NCBI GenBank assembly: GCA_038239195.1
Contig: JBBSEZ010000032.1
Location: forward strand, 1-37,680
Direction: 5' to 3'
DNA: 37,680 bases
Source of the DNA: JBBSEZ01 sp038239195
Lineage (GTDB): Bacteria > Planctomycetota > Planctomycetia > Gemmatales > Gemmataceae
Positions 15,985-23,369 of this stretch are shown in pieces. Under the pieces are notes generated by a model that did no database searches, was not told the DNA's origin, and worked only from the letters and a program-made list of their open reading frames with translations. The stretch's first letter is position 1. Every line of letters begins with the position of its first letter. The translations under genes were made by a program, and so were the position numbers.

Positions 15985-17376
15985 ATGCGACTTACGCAAT
16001 GGGCCCGCCTCCCCCTTGTGCTGGCGCTGGCGGCGGTCCCGCTCCTTGGCCTGGGCGCCCGCGCCGACGACTGGCCGCAGTGGATGGGCCCGCAGCACGA
16101 TGGCGTCTGGCGCGAAAAGGGGATTGTCGAGAAGTTCCCCAAGGGCGGCCTCAAGGCCACCTGGAGCGTGCCGATTGGCGGGGGCTACGCCGGGCCCGTC
16201 GTCGCCAACGGCCGGGCCTACGTCGCCGACCGCGTGCTCAACCCGGGCCAGAAAGACCCCGTCAACCCGTTCGCCATGACCAACTCCCTCGGCAAGGAGC
16301 GGCTACTCTGCATCGACCAGGCCTCCGGCAAGGTCCTCTGGAAGGACGAGTACGAGGTCCGCTACCAGATCTCCTATCCCTGCGGCCCGCGCGCCACGCC
16401 CGCGGTCGCGGGCGGGAAGATCTACGCGCTCGGCGCGATGGGCGACCTGCGCTGCCTCGACGGCAACGGCAAACTCGTCTGGTCGAAGAACTTCGTGAAG
16501 GACTACAAGGCCCGCCTGCCCACGTGGGGGTTCGCCTGCCCTCCGCTCGTTGACGGCGACAAGGTGATCTGCATGGTCGGCGGCGAGGACGGCGCGGCCG
16601 TGGTGGCCTTCGACAAGAACACCGGCAAGGAGAAGTGGCGGGCCCTCGACCTCGTGAACGCGGACATTGGCTACGCCCCGCCGGTCATCGTCACCGTGCG
16701 CGGGAAGCGCCAGCTGATCGCCTGGCACCCCGAGTCGGTCAACGGCCTCGACCCCGAGACGGGCAAGGCCTATTGGAGCGACGACTTCCGGGTGGGGGCC
16801 AACATGACCATCCCCACGCCGCGCCTGATCGACGGCGACAAGCTGTTCGTCACCTGCTTCTACAGCGGGTGCCGGCTCTACCAGCTCACTGGCGGGGCCG
16901 CCCCGACGGCCAAGTTGCTCTGGAGCGCGAGGGGGCGCAGCGAGCAGCCCAAGGACACCAAAGCACTCCACTGCGTGATGTCCACGCCGGTCTATAAGGA
17001 CGGCTACCTCTACGGCGTGTGCAGCTACGGACAGTTGCGCTGCCTCGACGCCAAGGACGGCAAGCGCATCTGGGAAGACTTGCGGGCGACCGACTCGGTC
17101 AAGGAACTGCTGCGGTGGGGCAACGCCTTCATTGTGGAGCAGGGCGACCGCTATTTCCTCTTCAACGAGAAGGGCGATCTGATCATCGCCAAGCTGACGC
17201 CGCGCGGCTACCAGGAGATCGACCGGGCCAACATCCTGGCGCCGACGAGTCAGCTCACCGGGGGGAAGTTCGGGCCGGCGCGCCGGGTGGTCTGGTCGCA
17301 CCCGGCCTTTGCGGGGAAGTGCGTCTTTGCGCGCAACGACAAGGAGATCGTCTGTATCTCGCTGGCGGCGCCGTGA
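15985..17376 (+). CDS. Secreted PQQ-type beta-propeller protein
   Basis: A 463-residue exported protein. Residues 1-28 are a classic Sec leader (LPLVLALAAVPLLGLGARA) and the mature part opens DDWPQWMGPQHDGVW, the start typical of planctomycete quinoprotein-dehydrogenase-like propellers. Repeated blades carry the AxDxxTGKxxW pattern (for example CIDQASGKVLWKDEY and AFDKNTGKEKWRALD), giving roughly seven blades. No quinone-binding or heme residues could be assigned, so it may be a structural propeller rather than an enzyme. GGGAGA lies 7 nt before ATG 15985; a GTG immediately before it is an equal alternative. It is followed at once by a decayed gene on the other strand. Confidence 0.9.
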   Translation: MRLTQWARLPLVLALAAVPLLGLGARADDWPQWMGPQHDGVWREKGIVEKFPKGGLKATWSVPIGGGYAGPVVANGRAYVADRVLNPGQKDPVNPFAMTNSLGKERLLCIDQASGKVLWKDEYEVRYQISYPCGPRATPAVAGGKIYALGAMGDLRCLDGNGKLVWSKNFVKDYKARLPTWGFACPPLVDGDKVICMVGGEDGAAVVAFDKNTGKEKWRALDLVNADIGYAPPVIVTVRGKRQLIAWHPESVNGLDPETGKAYWSDDFRVGANMTIPTPRLIDGDKLFVTCFYSGCRLYQLTGGAAPTAKLLWSARGRSEQPKDTKALHCVMSTPVYKDGYLYGVCSYGQLRCLDAKDGKRIWEDLRATDSVKELLRWGNAFIVEQGDRYFLFNEKGDLIIAKLTPRGYQEIDRANILAPTSQLTGGKFGPARRVVWSHPAFAGKCVFARNDKEIVCISLAAP

Positions 17377-17393
17377 GCGCTGGGGCTCGGCGG

Positions 17394-17815
17394 TTAGCCT
17401 GAAGTGAGTGAGGCGTAGCCTGCGAGAGGATGGAGGGAGGATGCAAGCGCCTCGATCGCGTAAGCTTCCGAACCTCCTCCTCCACGGCCCCGTCCGCGCC
17501 CACCCGATCGCGGACCTCCTGGCGGAGCAGGCGCTCCCAGCGCTTGCGCACCTGATCCAGGGGCGTAGCGCCCTCGATCGCGGCTGACGCCGAAGCGCTC
17601 GGCGAGAGCTTCCTGCGTCGGCTGGTCTTCGCGGCGCTCCACGAAGGTACGCGCGGCGAAGATCGTAAAGCTCTGCCTCTCCTCGGCGTCGGACATGCCC
17701 GCCTAGAAGGCGCCGAGGTTGTCGCGGACGGTGCGCAGCAGGGCGGCTTTCCACTCCTTGTCGAAGGCTTCTTCCGGCGTTTCGCCAGCGGGGGTCGAAC
17801 CGAGGAGGATGATGC
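17394..17815 (-). pseudogene. Remnant of an ECF-type sigma factor (C-terminal part)
   Basis: Reading on the minus strand, one frame gives TPEEAFDKEWKAALLRTVRD, an in-frame TAG (17705-17703) where Tyr or similar is expected, then AEERQSFTIFAARTFVER and QPTQEALAERFGVSRDR. A one-base change in the GGGG run at 17560-17563 then moves the frame, after which VRKRWERLLRQEVRDRVGAD continues. Joined, these pieces resemble the final part (region 4 and flanks) of the large planctomycete-type ECF sigma factors. The N-terminal core-binding region is absent and no stop codon follows in the last frame before the PQQ gene. One nonsense change plus one frameshift make a functional product unlikely. Confidence 0.65.
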
Positions 17816-17895
17816 TCCGGTGGCACGGCGTTCTCAAGCGCCCGGTGGCGAAGAAATCCACACTTCGCGCCAATCTCCACCGCGGGGGCGGTCGG

Positions 17896-18307
17896 TCATG
17901 GCGTTGGTGGTCCTGGAAGCCGTGCAACCAGATCGGCGGGGGTGGAAACGGGCAAGGGAGAGTGGGCGAAGCCCGAGGGCCACGCGCGATGATGAGGCCC
18001 ACTCCGGTGTGGATGGGCCAGGCGATCTGGAGGTTGTCTTTGAAGTCGGGACCGGGCATCGCCTGGGCCGCCAGCAGGGCCGTCTGATCGACCGGAGCGA
18101 CGTGCAGGGTGGCCAGGCAGTCCGCGCCGTGGCGAGATCGGTTTGTCTGCGAACGATGTAGAAAACAGTCGGTACGGCGAAGGCGGCCAGAAACGCCTCT
18201 ATTTGGCCCCGCCGGTAGGCGTTCCAGACCGCAGCCACGTACGCCGCCCAGGGGCTGCGGTTGAGCAACAGGTCCAGCAGGGCGCTGGTGTCCAGCAGTA
18301 CCTTCAC
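17896..18307 (-). pseudogene. Frameshifted PIN-domain toxin
   Basis: From GTG 18307 the frame reads VKVLLDTSALLDLLLNRSPW, a standard PIN-domain start with the first catalytic Asp, and continues to RRQTDLATAR. Near 18125 the frame moves, giving DCLATLHVAPVDQTALLAA and then DFKDNLQIAWPIHTGVGLI with further catalytic acids. Near 17985 it moves again to GFAHSPLPVSTPADLVARL and a TGA at 17898. The three parts together make one PIN ribonuclease of about 137 residues. The start overlaps the stop of the upstream antitoxin gene by 2 nt, the normal toxin-antitoxin arrangement. Two frameshifts imply loss of the toxin unless they are sequencing errors. Confidence 0.72.
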
Positions 18308-18507
18308 CCGTACTTCTGCGCGTGGTTTTCCTGGGCCCAAGGGCGGACGGTATCGTCGTCGGGGACAGGGCCCGCTCCGGCCGCCACGCCGCGAACCTCT
18401 TCCACCGGCACGCCCCGGAGACCGTCAGGGCCGCTCGCGCTGGGAAGGGACCGCAAGAGGCCCGCGGCCAGTTGGAGTCGCTGTTCCGGCGGCAAGGACC
18501 TCGTCAT
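18304..18507 (-). CDS. Antitoxin partner of the PIN gene, possibly 5'-damaged
   Basis: A 67-residue frame beginning MTRSLPPEQRLQLAAGLLRS and ending DDDTVRPWAQENHAQKYG. The C-terminus resembles small planctomycete and cyanobacterial antitoxins that precede PIN genes, and its stop overlaps the PIN start. ATG 18507 has no ribosome site, whereas ATG 18532 (MSPNPTAEY) has AGGAGA 5 nt upstream but lies in another frame. This suggests that the original gene started at 18532 and has a frameshift near 18505. The rest of 18533-18666 holds no recognised gene. Confidence 0.55.
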   Translation of the reverse strand: MTRSLPPEQRLQLAAGLLRSLPSASGPDGLRGVPVEEVRGVAAGAGPVPDDDTVRPWAQENHAQKYG

Positions 18508-18666
18508 ATTCCGCTGTCGGGTTTGGCGACATGGGTTTCTCCTGGATGCAGGCGTCCTCGGTTGTTCGCTGCACTGCTTCTGCCGCAATTACCACGCTGT
18601 CCTTCAGTTCACCAAACAACGACCTCCGAAGCGGAGCGACTGGCTGGTTGGTGGCCGCGGGGTCGT

Positions 18667-19734
18667 TCAGGGGGCGCAAGCGGTGAGGAACCGCTCGAAG
18701 TCGGCGGGAGAGGCGGTCAAGGCGGCCTCGCGCAGCCACTCGGTCAGTTGCCGGACGTCCGCGCTCTTCTCCAGCGCGGCGCGGGCCCCTTCCGGCACGG
18801 GCGCCCCCGGGAACCGCGCTTGCAGCACGTTCAGCACCGCGGCCCGCGCTGCCGTCCGCGTGCCCTCGTCCCTGCCCTCGTCCCTGCCCTCCTTCCTGCC
18901 CTCGTCCCTGCCCTCCTTCAGGCCTTCGTCCCTTCCCTGTTTCATGGCTTCCTCGCGCCACTCGCGCATGATCGTCGATTCCTGCATGTTGAAGCCCTCC
19001 AACTCGGTTCGCCAGAGTTGCTTGCGGCCGGCCATCTCGGCGAACACCAAGGCCAGGACGGCGTAATTGCCGCGCAGATGCAACCGCTTCTGCCGCATTG
19101 CCAGGTCGCGCCAGCGACGGACGATCTCCGGCTTGTCGGCCCCCGCCATTAGAGGAGCCCACAGCAAAATGCACAAGCCGAGTTCGCCGCGCTCGATTCG
19201 GTCCAGCGCCTTCGCCGCGCTCTCCTTGCGCACGTTCTTGATGAAGAAGGCGCACGAAACGCCCGGGGCTTGCTCGGGCGACGGCGCAGAGGCGGGTTGC
19301 CCGGCGTCGGAGGCGGCAGAGGGCGCCTCGGAGGTCTTCTTCTGGAGGGGCACGCGCCAGTTGACGGTGTGGCTCAGTTCGCCTTCGCTGAGGTTGAGGA
19401 TGACGCCCATCATCAGGAAGGGGTCACGGCCGTCGAAGCGCAGGAGGTTGTGCAGCAGCCCGAGGTAGATCGTCATCCAGACCGCCATGCCGGCCAAGGG
19501 CTGGCCCTGCGCCTCGATCAGGCAGGCCCACGGCGGCTGCGTCCCGCTGGCCGAGCGCAGCCCCGCCACGCAGTCGCAGCGCAACTGCGGCACCCCCGGC
19601 GGCGGCGCCACCTGCGTTTGCAGCCAGCCGAAGAACGTGAGGTCTTCGTCCACTTCCTCCAGGAGCCATCGCAGCTGGTCCTCCGGCTCGACCTCCTGAA
19701 TGGCGTGCCGTTCCGCGTCGTCGTAGTCCGCCAT
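18667..19734 (-). CDS. Rpn-like PD-(D/E)XK nuclease family protein
   Basis: A 355-residue protein resembling the Rpn/putative-transposase-like nuclease families abundant in planctomycetes and cyanobacteria. The candidate active site is RCDCVAGL (D54) with CLIEAQGQ (71-78, the E74-x-Q76 form of ExK), followed by a helix-rich part (SCAFFIKNVRKE, KPEIVRRWRDLAMRQKRLHLRG). The C-terminal third holds a charged repeat of EGRD/EGRK units (about 264-291) and a final helical domain. Rpn proteins are DNA endonucleases linked to recombination and phage defence, but the function of this member is unknown. GGGAGG lies 6 nt before the ATG. It is intact although it lies among decayed genes. A shared origin with IS elements is not supported here: no terminal repeats are seen. 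Confidence 0.72.
   Translation of the reverse strand: MADYDDAERHAIQEVEPEDQLRWLLEEVDEDLTFFGWLQTQVAPPPGVPQLRCDCVAGLRSASGTQPPWACLIEAQGQPLAGMAVWMTIYLGLLHNLLRFDGRDPFLMMGVILNLSEGELSHTVNWRVPLQKKTSEAPSAASDAGQPASAPSPEQAPGVSCAFFIKNVRKESAAKALDRIERGELGLCILLWAPLMAGADKPEIVRRWRDLAMRQKRLHLRGNYAVLALVFAEMAGRKQLWRTELEGFNMQESTIMREWREEAMKQGRDEGLKEGRDEGRKEGRDEGRDEGTRTAARAAVLNVLQARFPGAPVPEGARAALEKSADVRQLTEWLREAALTASPADFERFLTACAP
18861..18944 (-). repeat. In-frame 12-bp tandem repeat in the Rpn-like gene
   Basis: Seven imperfect copies of a 12-bp unit (TGCCCTCGTCCC on the plus strand) encode repeated Glu-Gly-Arg-Asp/Lys units. Units 1, 2 and 4 are identical and the others differ by one to five bases. Because the unit is four codons, slippage would lengthen or shorten the linker without breaking the frame. 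Confidence 0.85.
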
Positions 19735-20044
19735 TGCTTTCCTCCCGCGGGCGCTCGAGCCGTTTCCCGCTGGGGGGCAGCGCCGCTCCCCGTTGTGGTT
19801 TATCTACCCCGCGCCAAGTATACAGACGCGCTCCGCTCCGCGGGCCTCGCATCGCGGCTGCACGGGCCGGGGAGGTTGCCGAAAGATTTTCCGCGCCCAT
19901 TTTTCCCCACGCGGCCGAAAGGGCCCGAATAGAGAGGTGAGGCCCGAAGCAGGGGATCGACAAGCGATCGCGGCTCGGCGAGAATGGGGGTCGACGTGGC
20001 TCCCCGGTTCGCGGCGACAGCACCCGGTTACTGGCAAGGTGGTC
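19735..20044. other. Intergenic region between divergent Rpn-like gene and kinase remnant
   Basis: These 310 nt hold no recognisable gene. The segment next to the Rpn-like start contains its ribosome site (19740-19746). A relatively AT-rich stretch (19798-19828, with GTTTATCTACC and AAGTATACAGA) is the likely promoter zone for that gene. A second AT-richer patch at 19885-19905 precedes the kinase remnant. Confidence 0.3.
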
Positions 20045-20950
20045 ATGGCCGTCATCCACGTTTCGTGTCCGCAGTGTGCGACGGGCTACAAGCTCGACGA
20101 GGCGCTCCGCGGCAAGAAAGGGAAGGCAAGACGTGCGGCGCCGCGGTCGTGATCGGCGGCGCGTCCACTGGCCAGCCGGTCGCCGGCGGTGCGCCGCCCG
20201 CACCGTCGCCGAAGGGACGGGATGATACCGGCCTACTGCTCCCCCGAACAGGCGGAGGCCGCGGCGAAGAGGAAGGCCGGGACGCCGCGCGAGCACTTGC
20301 CGAAGCTCACGCGGCGAACGGACATCTGGTCCTGCGCGGCCAGCGTGCTGCACCTGTTCCTGGGCAAGATCGCCTGGCCGGCCGGGCAGGTGGCGCCCCT
20401 TGTCTTGCAGCACGAGCCGGACGAGCCGCACCTGCCGGCGATGCTGCCCGCGGTGAAGGACCTGCTGCGGACTTGCCTCCAGAAGCGGCCGGAGGACCGG
20501 CCGCACGACCTGGGGCAGGTGGCAGACGCCCTGCAGGCGATCTACCAGCAGATCAGGGGCCAGCCCTACCCGCGTGAGAAGCCCAACCCCGGGGAGGCCC
20601 TAGCCGACACGCTCAACAACCGTGCCCTGTCGCTGTTCGACCTGGGCCAGGCGGCGGACGCCGAGCGGCTGTGGGAGGAGGCCCTCGGCGTCGACCCGAA
20701 CCACCCGGACGCCACCTACAACCGGGGGCTCATCCGGTGGCGGGCGGGGCGGCTGGACGACCTCAAGCTGCTCGGGCGGCTGCGGGAGGCCCGTGCCTCG
20801 GCCGCCGTCCTGGCCGGGTGGACTACCTGACCGGGCTGGTCCACCTGGAGCGGGCCGACCGCGTGGCGGCCGTCAAGGCCCTCGCCGCGGCCGCTGCGGA
20901 AGGCGAACCCGAGCCCACCGCCGCGCTGGTCCAAGGCGCGGTCCGGGGGG
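20045..20950 (+). pseudogene. Remnant of a eukaryotic-like Ser/Thr protein kinase with TPR tail
   Basis: The frame opens MAVIHVSCPQCATGYKLDEA, a planctomycete-style zinc-ribbon leader, then hits TGA at 20152. In the same frame, from about 20222, it resumes at IPAYCSPEQAEA (the kinase APE region), LTRRTDIWSCAASVLHLFLG (subdomain IX) and KRPEDRPHDLGQVADAL (subdomain XI). TPR units follow (NNRALSLFDLGQAADAERLW, NHPDATYNRGLI). Near 20815 a frameshift moves the reading to VDYLTGLVHLERADRVAAVK. The P-loop, catalytic Lys and HRD loop are missing, so an internal deletion removed the catalytic half. It ends against the small minus-strand gene. Confidence 0.75.
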
Positions 20951-20961
20951 CCGCGGGAGGC

Positions 20962-21144
20962 TCATGGTTTGTCTGCATCGTAAGCCCGAGCAGCTTTCTG
21001 GAGAAGCTCCTGATGGAGGCCCCGGGCCAGGTCGAGCGACAGCGGGGCGACTTTGTCGATGGTGCGGTGCATGGCGTCCTGTAGCAGCGCCAACTCGGCT
21101 TCTTCGGCTGGGCTCAGCCCGCGATCGTACTTTTGGTCGATCAA
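20962..21144 (-). CDS. Small helical hypothetical protein, start uncertain
   Basis: A 60-residue frame from a TTG codon; the protein-like sequence extends upstream in the same frame to about 21184 (GEWTEEKNCRRCELIDQKYD), so the true N-terminus is probably longer. The core GLSPAEEAELALLQDAMHR and LDLARGLHQELLQKAARA looks like a two-helix planctomycete family of unknown role, sometimes found as an orphan or beside toxin-like genes. No in-frame ATG or GTG was found in the extension, so the 5' end may be damaged or use TTG. It converges on the kinase remnant. The 141 nt upstream (21145-21285) hold nothing else recognised. Confidence 0.5.
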   Translation of the reverse strand: MIDQKYDRGLSPAEEAELALLQDAMHRTIDKVAPLSLDLARGLHQELLQKAARAYDADKP

Positions 21145-21285
21145 CTCACACCTTCGGCAATTCTTTTCCTCCGTCCACTCCCCTTCCTGCGCGCTTGCTC
21201 CACGTGTTGACTTCGGCGGGGGAACGACACACGCGACAGGAGAGGCCCCCTGCCGCGCCTCGCCTTCCCCTTGCCGGATCCTCGC

Positions 21286-21876
21286 TTACTTGTTGACGCT
21301 CTTGAAATACGCCTGGGGCCCGACGGGGTCGGGCTTCATGGCCTGCTGCCCCGGCGCCCAGTTGGCGGGGCAGACCTCCCCGTTCTGCTCGAAATGCTGG
21401 AGCGCGTCGAGGGTGCGGAGGGCCTCGGTGGTGCTGCGGCCGAGGGGCAGGTCGTTGATGAGGGCGTGCCGCAGGATGCCCTGCTTGTCGATGAGGAACA
21501 GCCCGCGCAGGGCCACGCCCGCGTCTTCGAGCAGCACCCCGTAGGAGCGCGCGATCGACTTGCTGAGGTCCGAGACGATCGGGTAGGCGATGCGGCCCAG
21601 CCCGCCGGCGCTGCGCGGGGCCTGCGTCCAGGCCAGGTGGCTATACTTGCTATCGACCGACACGCCGATGACCTCGGCGCCGCGCTTCTTGAACTCGCCC
21701 ATCTCGTCGCTGAAAGCGACCAGCTCGGTCGGGCAGACAAAGGTGAAATCGAGCGGGTAGAAGAACAACACCACGTATTGGCCGCGGTAGTCCGACAGCT
21801 TGATCTGCTTGAACTCGCCGTCGATCACGGCGTCGGCGTTGAAGTCGGGGGCGGGCTTCGTGACCTGTGCCGTCAT
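21286..21876 (-). CDS. Typical 2-Cys peroxiredoxin (AhpC/Prx1 type)
   Basis: A 196-residue thiol peroxidase that reduces hydrogen peroxide and organic peroxides. The peroxidatic Cys is C48 in FFYPLDFTFVCPTE and the resolving Cys is C169 in GEVCPANW, so it is a typical 2-Cys enzyme. The late region GQQAMKPDPVGPQAYFKSV matches the C-terminal segment of the Prx1 branch. Start ATG 21876 is fixed by GGAGG 7 nt upstream; two codons earlier is a weaker TTG. It follows the PerR-like gene on the same strand after 174 nt that contain a family-1 repeat. Regulation by that neighbour is a reasonable inference. No AhpF or thioredoxin gene is adjacent, so the electron donor is not shown. Confidence 0.96.
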   Translation of the reverse strand: MTAQVTKPAPDFNADAVIDGEFKQIKLSDYRGQYVVLFFYPLDFTFVCPTELVAFSDEMGEFKKRGAEVIGVSVDSKYSHLAWTQAPRSAGGLGRIAYPIVSDLSKSIARSYGVLLEDAGVALRGLFLIDKQGILRHALINDLPLGRSTTEALRTLDALQHFEQNGEVCPANWAPGQQAMKPDPVGPQAYFKSVNK

Positions 21877-21914
21877 CCACAAACCTCCAGAGTAGTAGGG
21901 CCTCGTCGATGCTC

Positions 21915-21999
21915 TTCGGCGAGCGGCAGGAAAGAGGCTACTTGCAGGACGGCTCGGGAGAGCCGTCCTACAGGAAACGAGCTCCTGCCGGTTGCCTTA
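21915..21999 (+). repeat. Family-1 palindromic element, copy 2
   Basis: CGGCAGGA (21924-21931) and TCCTGCCG (21983-21990) form the outer arms, and GGACGGCTC (21947-21955) with GAGCCGTCC (21960-21968) a perfect inner hairpin with a 4-nt loop. The right end, GGTTGCCTTA, matches copy 1. It lies between the peroxiredoxin and PerR-like genes, in their direction of transcription. Confidence 0.8.
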
Positions 22000-22050
22000 C
22001 CATTACTAGAGCGCGCGCCGCCCCCGGTCCAGAAAGTTGTGCCGCGGCGG

Positions 22051-22512
22051 TTAACTCCGTTGAAAGCGCCCGATGAGTTCGAGCCGATGCCCTGTGATCT
22101 CGAAGCCCTGGCGGCGGAGCTCCTCGGCCAGGCCGGGCGCCATCTTGTCGAGCAGCGTGGGGTCGTAGGAGAGGGGCAGGTCGCGCACCTGCCCCGTGCG
22201 TTCGCAGCGCAGGTGATAGTGGGCCTCGCTGCGCCCATCGTAGCGCACCGGCCCGCTGTCGTCGGCGAGGCGCCCCGCGAGGCGCGCGTCGCACAGCGCC
22301 TCGAGCGCCTTGTAGATCGTCGCCAGGCTGATGTGGGGCACGTGCTGCCGCACCGCCGCGAAGACCTGCTCGGCCGTCGGGTGCGTATCGACCGAGCGCA
22401 GGTAGGCGTAGACCGCCGCGCGCTGGCGCGTGAAGCGCCAGCCGGCCTGCCCCAGCGCCTGGCGGAGCCCTTTTTCGGACAGGTCCTCGGTGGTCGCCGT
22501 CTGGTTCGCCAT
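22051..22512 (-). CDS. Fur-family regulator, PerR-like metal site
   Basis: A 153-residue Fur-superfamily repressor with winged helix (about 12-85, including RFTRQRAAVYAYL and SLATIYKALEAL) and dimerisation domain (90-150). The regulatory metal ligands line up with B. subtilis PerR: H44 (HPTAEQV), D92 (RYDGR), H98 and H100 (AHYH) and D111 (GQVRDL). In PerR this set binds Fe2+ and is oxidised by peroxide. The structural zinc site is absent: the first CxxC is C103-ER-T and the second CxxC region is truncated at GRFQRS. The peroxiredoxin gene downstream fits a peroxide regulon. ATG 22512 is chosen because upstream codons on this frame are not Fur-like; the ribosome site is weak (GTAGGT). Confidence 0.9.
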   Translation of the reverse strand: MANQTATTEDLSEKGLRQALGQAGWRFTRQRAAVYAYLRSVDTHPTAEQVFAAVRQHVPHISLATIYKALEALCDARLAGRLADDSGPVRYDGRSEAHYHLRCERTGQVRDLPLSYDPTLLDKMAPGLAEELRRQGFEITGHRLELIGRFQRS

Positions 22513-22513
22513 A

Positions 22514-22542
22514 AACCTACTTCGTAGAGTTCCTGATAGGTT
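22514..22542. promoter_or_regulatory. Candidate operator upstream of the PerR-like gene
   Basis: AACCTA (22514-22519) and TAGGTT (22537-22542) form an inverted repeat with a 17-nt spacer, and CTAC-TTC-GTAG (22517-22527) is a second palindrome within it. The position immediately before the start codon suits autoregulation. It does not match the classical PerR box, so this is a weak call. Confidence 0.3.
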
Positions 22543-22641
22543 CAGCCTACGCGCCCGCCCCGGCGGCGGCAAGCACGGCGAACCGCCGTGGCATCGGAGT
22601 TGCAGTTTTGCCGTCTGCCCTCTTCCACGAAGGAGCTTGCC

Positions 22642-23361
22642 ATGCTGGCGTTTCGTTTGGCGCTCGGCCTGCTGGCCAGCCTCGTCTTCGCCTCGGCCGC
22701 GCTCGCCGCCGAGGTTCGCGGACGAGCCATTGACGTCGATCTCGCCAAGAAGCAACTTCAGCTTGCCCGCCCCCTGCCGCGCGGCGGGCCGACCATGCTC
22801 GTCCTCGACGCCAACACGCGGGTGCTGTTCGGCAAGGAAATCGGAACGCTCGCCGACGTGCCCACGGGCCGGCGCGTCCTCGTCGTCTACGAGGAAAAGG
22901 ACGGCAAGGCGCTGGCGACCACGATCCGCGTGCCCGGCAAGCTGTTCCGCCGACCCGGCGCCCCTTCGGTCGCCCCAACGGTCGCCCGTGGGGGCGCTCC
23001 CGCCGCCATCCCGGGCGGGATCACGGGCACGCTGCGCAGGGTCGCCCCGACGGAGCGCGAACTGGTGCTGATCGGCCCCGGCGCCGGGGGCCCGGAAACG
23101 GAAACGATCGTCGCCGTGCCGGAGAAAGTGCGGCCGACGCGCGACGCCAAGGCCATTCGGTTCGACGAACTGCGCGAGGGCGAGACCGCGACGGTCGGCG
23201 TCGAAAAGAAAGAAGGTCGCTGGGTGGCGACGGCGGTGCACGTCGGGGCGGCGCCTGCGGCGGCCGCGCCCGCCCAGACCGGCGACGTCGTGCGCCGCGT
23301 GCGGTTCGGACTGTGGGTCGCGGACCAGTTGCTCAAGCAGATGGATCAGCCGAAGAAGTGA
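22642..23361 (+). CDS. Secreted protein with two repeated beta-rich domains
   Basis: A 239-residue protein of unknown function. Residues 1-21 form a Sec leader (FRLALGLLASLVFASAALA, cleavage after AAA or ALA). The mature part has two similar halves, about 24-100 (VRGRAIDVDLAKKQLQLA to LATTIRVPG) and about 128-205 (ITGTLRRVAPTERELVLIG to VATAVHVGA), each ending in a strand with an invariant ALA/VAT-x-V pattern. This looks like an internal duplication of a small OB-like or DUF5666-like barrel. A GAAGGAG site lies 7 nt before the ATG. It is divergent from the PerR-like gene (129 nt) and convergent, 8 nt apart, with the FGE-domain gene. No catalytic residues can be named. Confidence 0.8.
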   Translation: MLAFRLALGLLASLVFASAALAAEVRGRAIDVDLAKKQLQLARPLPRGGPTMLVLDANTRVLFGKEIGTLADVPTGRRVLVVYEEKDGKALATTIRVPGKLFRRPGAPSVAPTVARGGAPAAIPGGITGTLRRVAPTERELVLIGPGAGGPETETIVAVPEKVRPTRDAKAIRFDELREGETATVGVEKKEGRWVATAVHVGAAPAAAAPAQTGDVVRRVRFGLWVADQLLKQMDQPKK

Positions 23362-23369
23362 CTGGTGCC

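Noticed and set aside
16303..17880. Long minus-strand frame opposite the PQQ gene
   Set aside because: It is a GC-rich shadow of the plus-strand gene with Arg/Ala/Gly-rich translation and no recognised motif; only its far end touches the sigma remnant.
18861..18944. CRISPR-like tandem repeat
   Set aside because: Units are 12 bp, contiguous without spacers, and lie in frame inside a protein gene.
18667..19734. Insertion-sequence transposase
   Set aside because: The gene has a nuclease-like ExQ motif but no terminal inverted repeats or target duplication were found around it, so it is listed as an Rpn-like nuclease.
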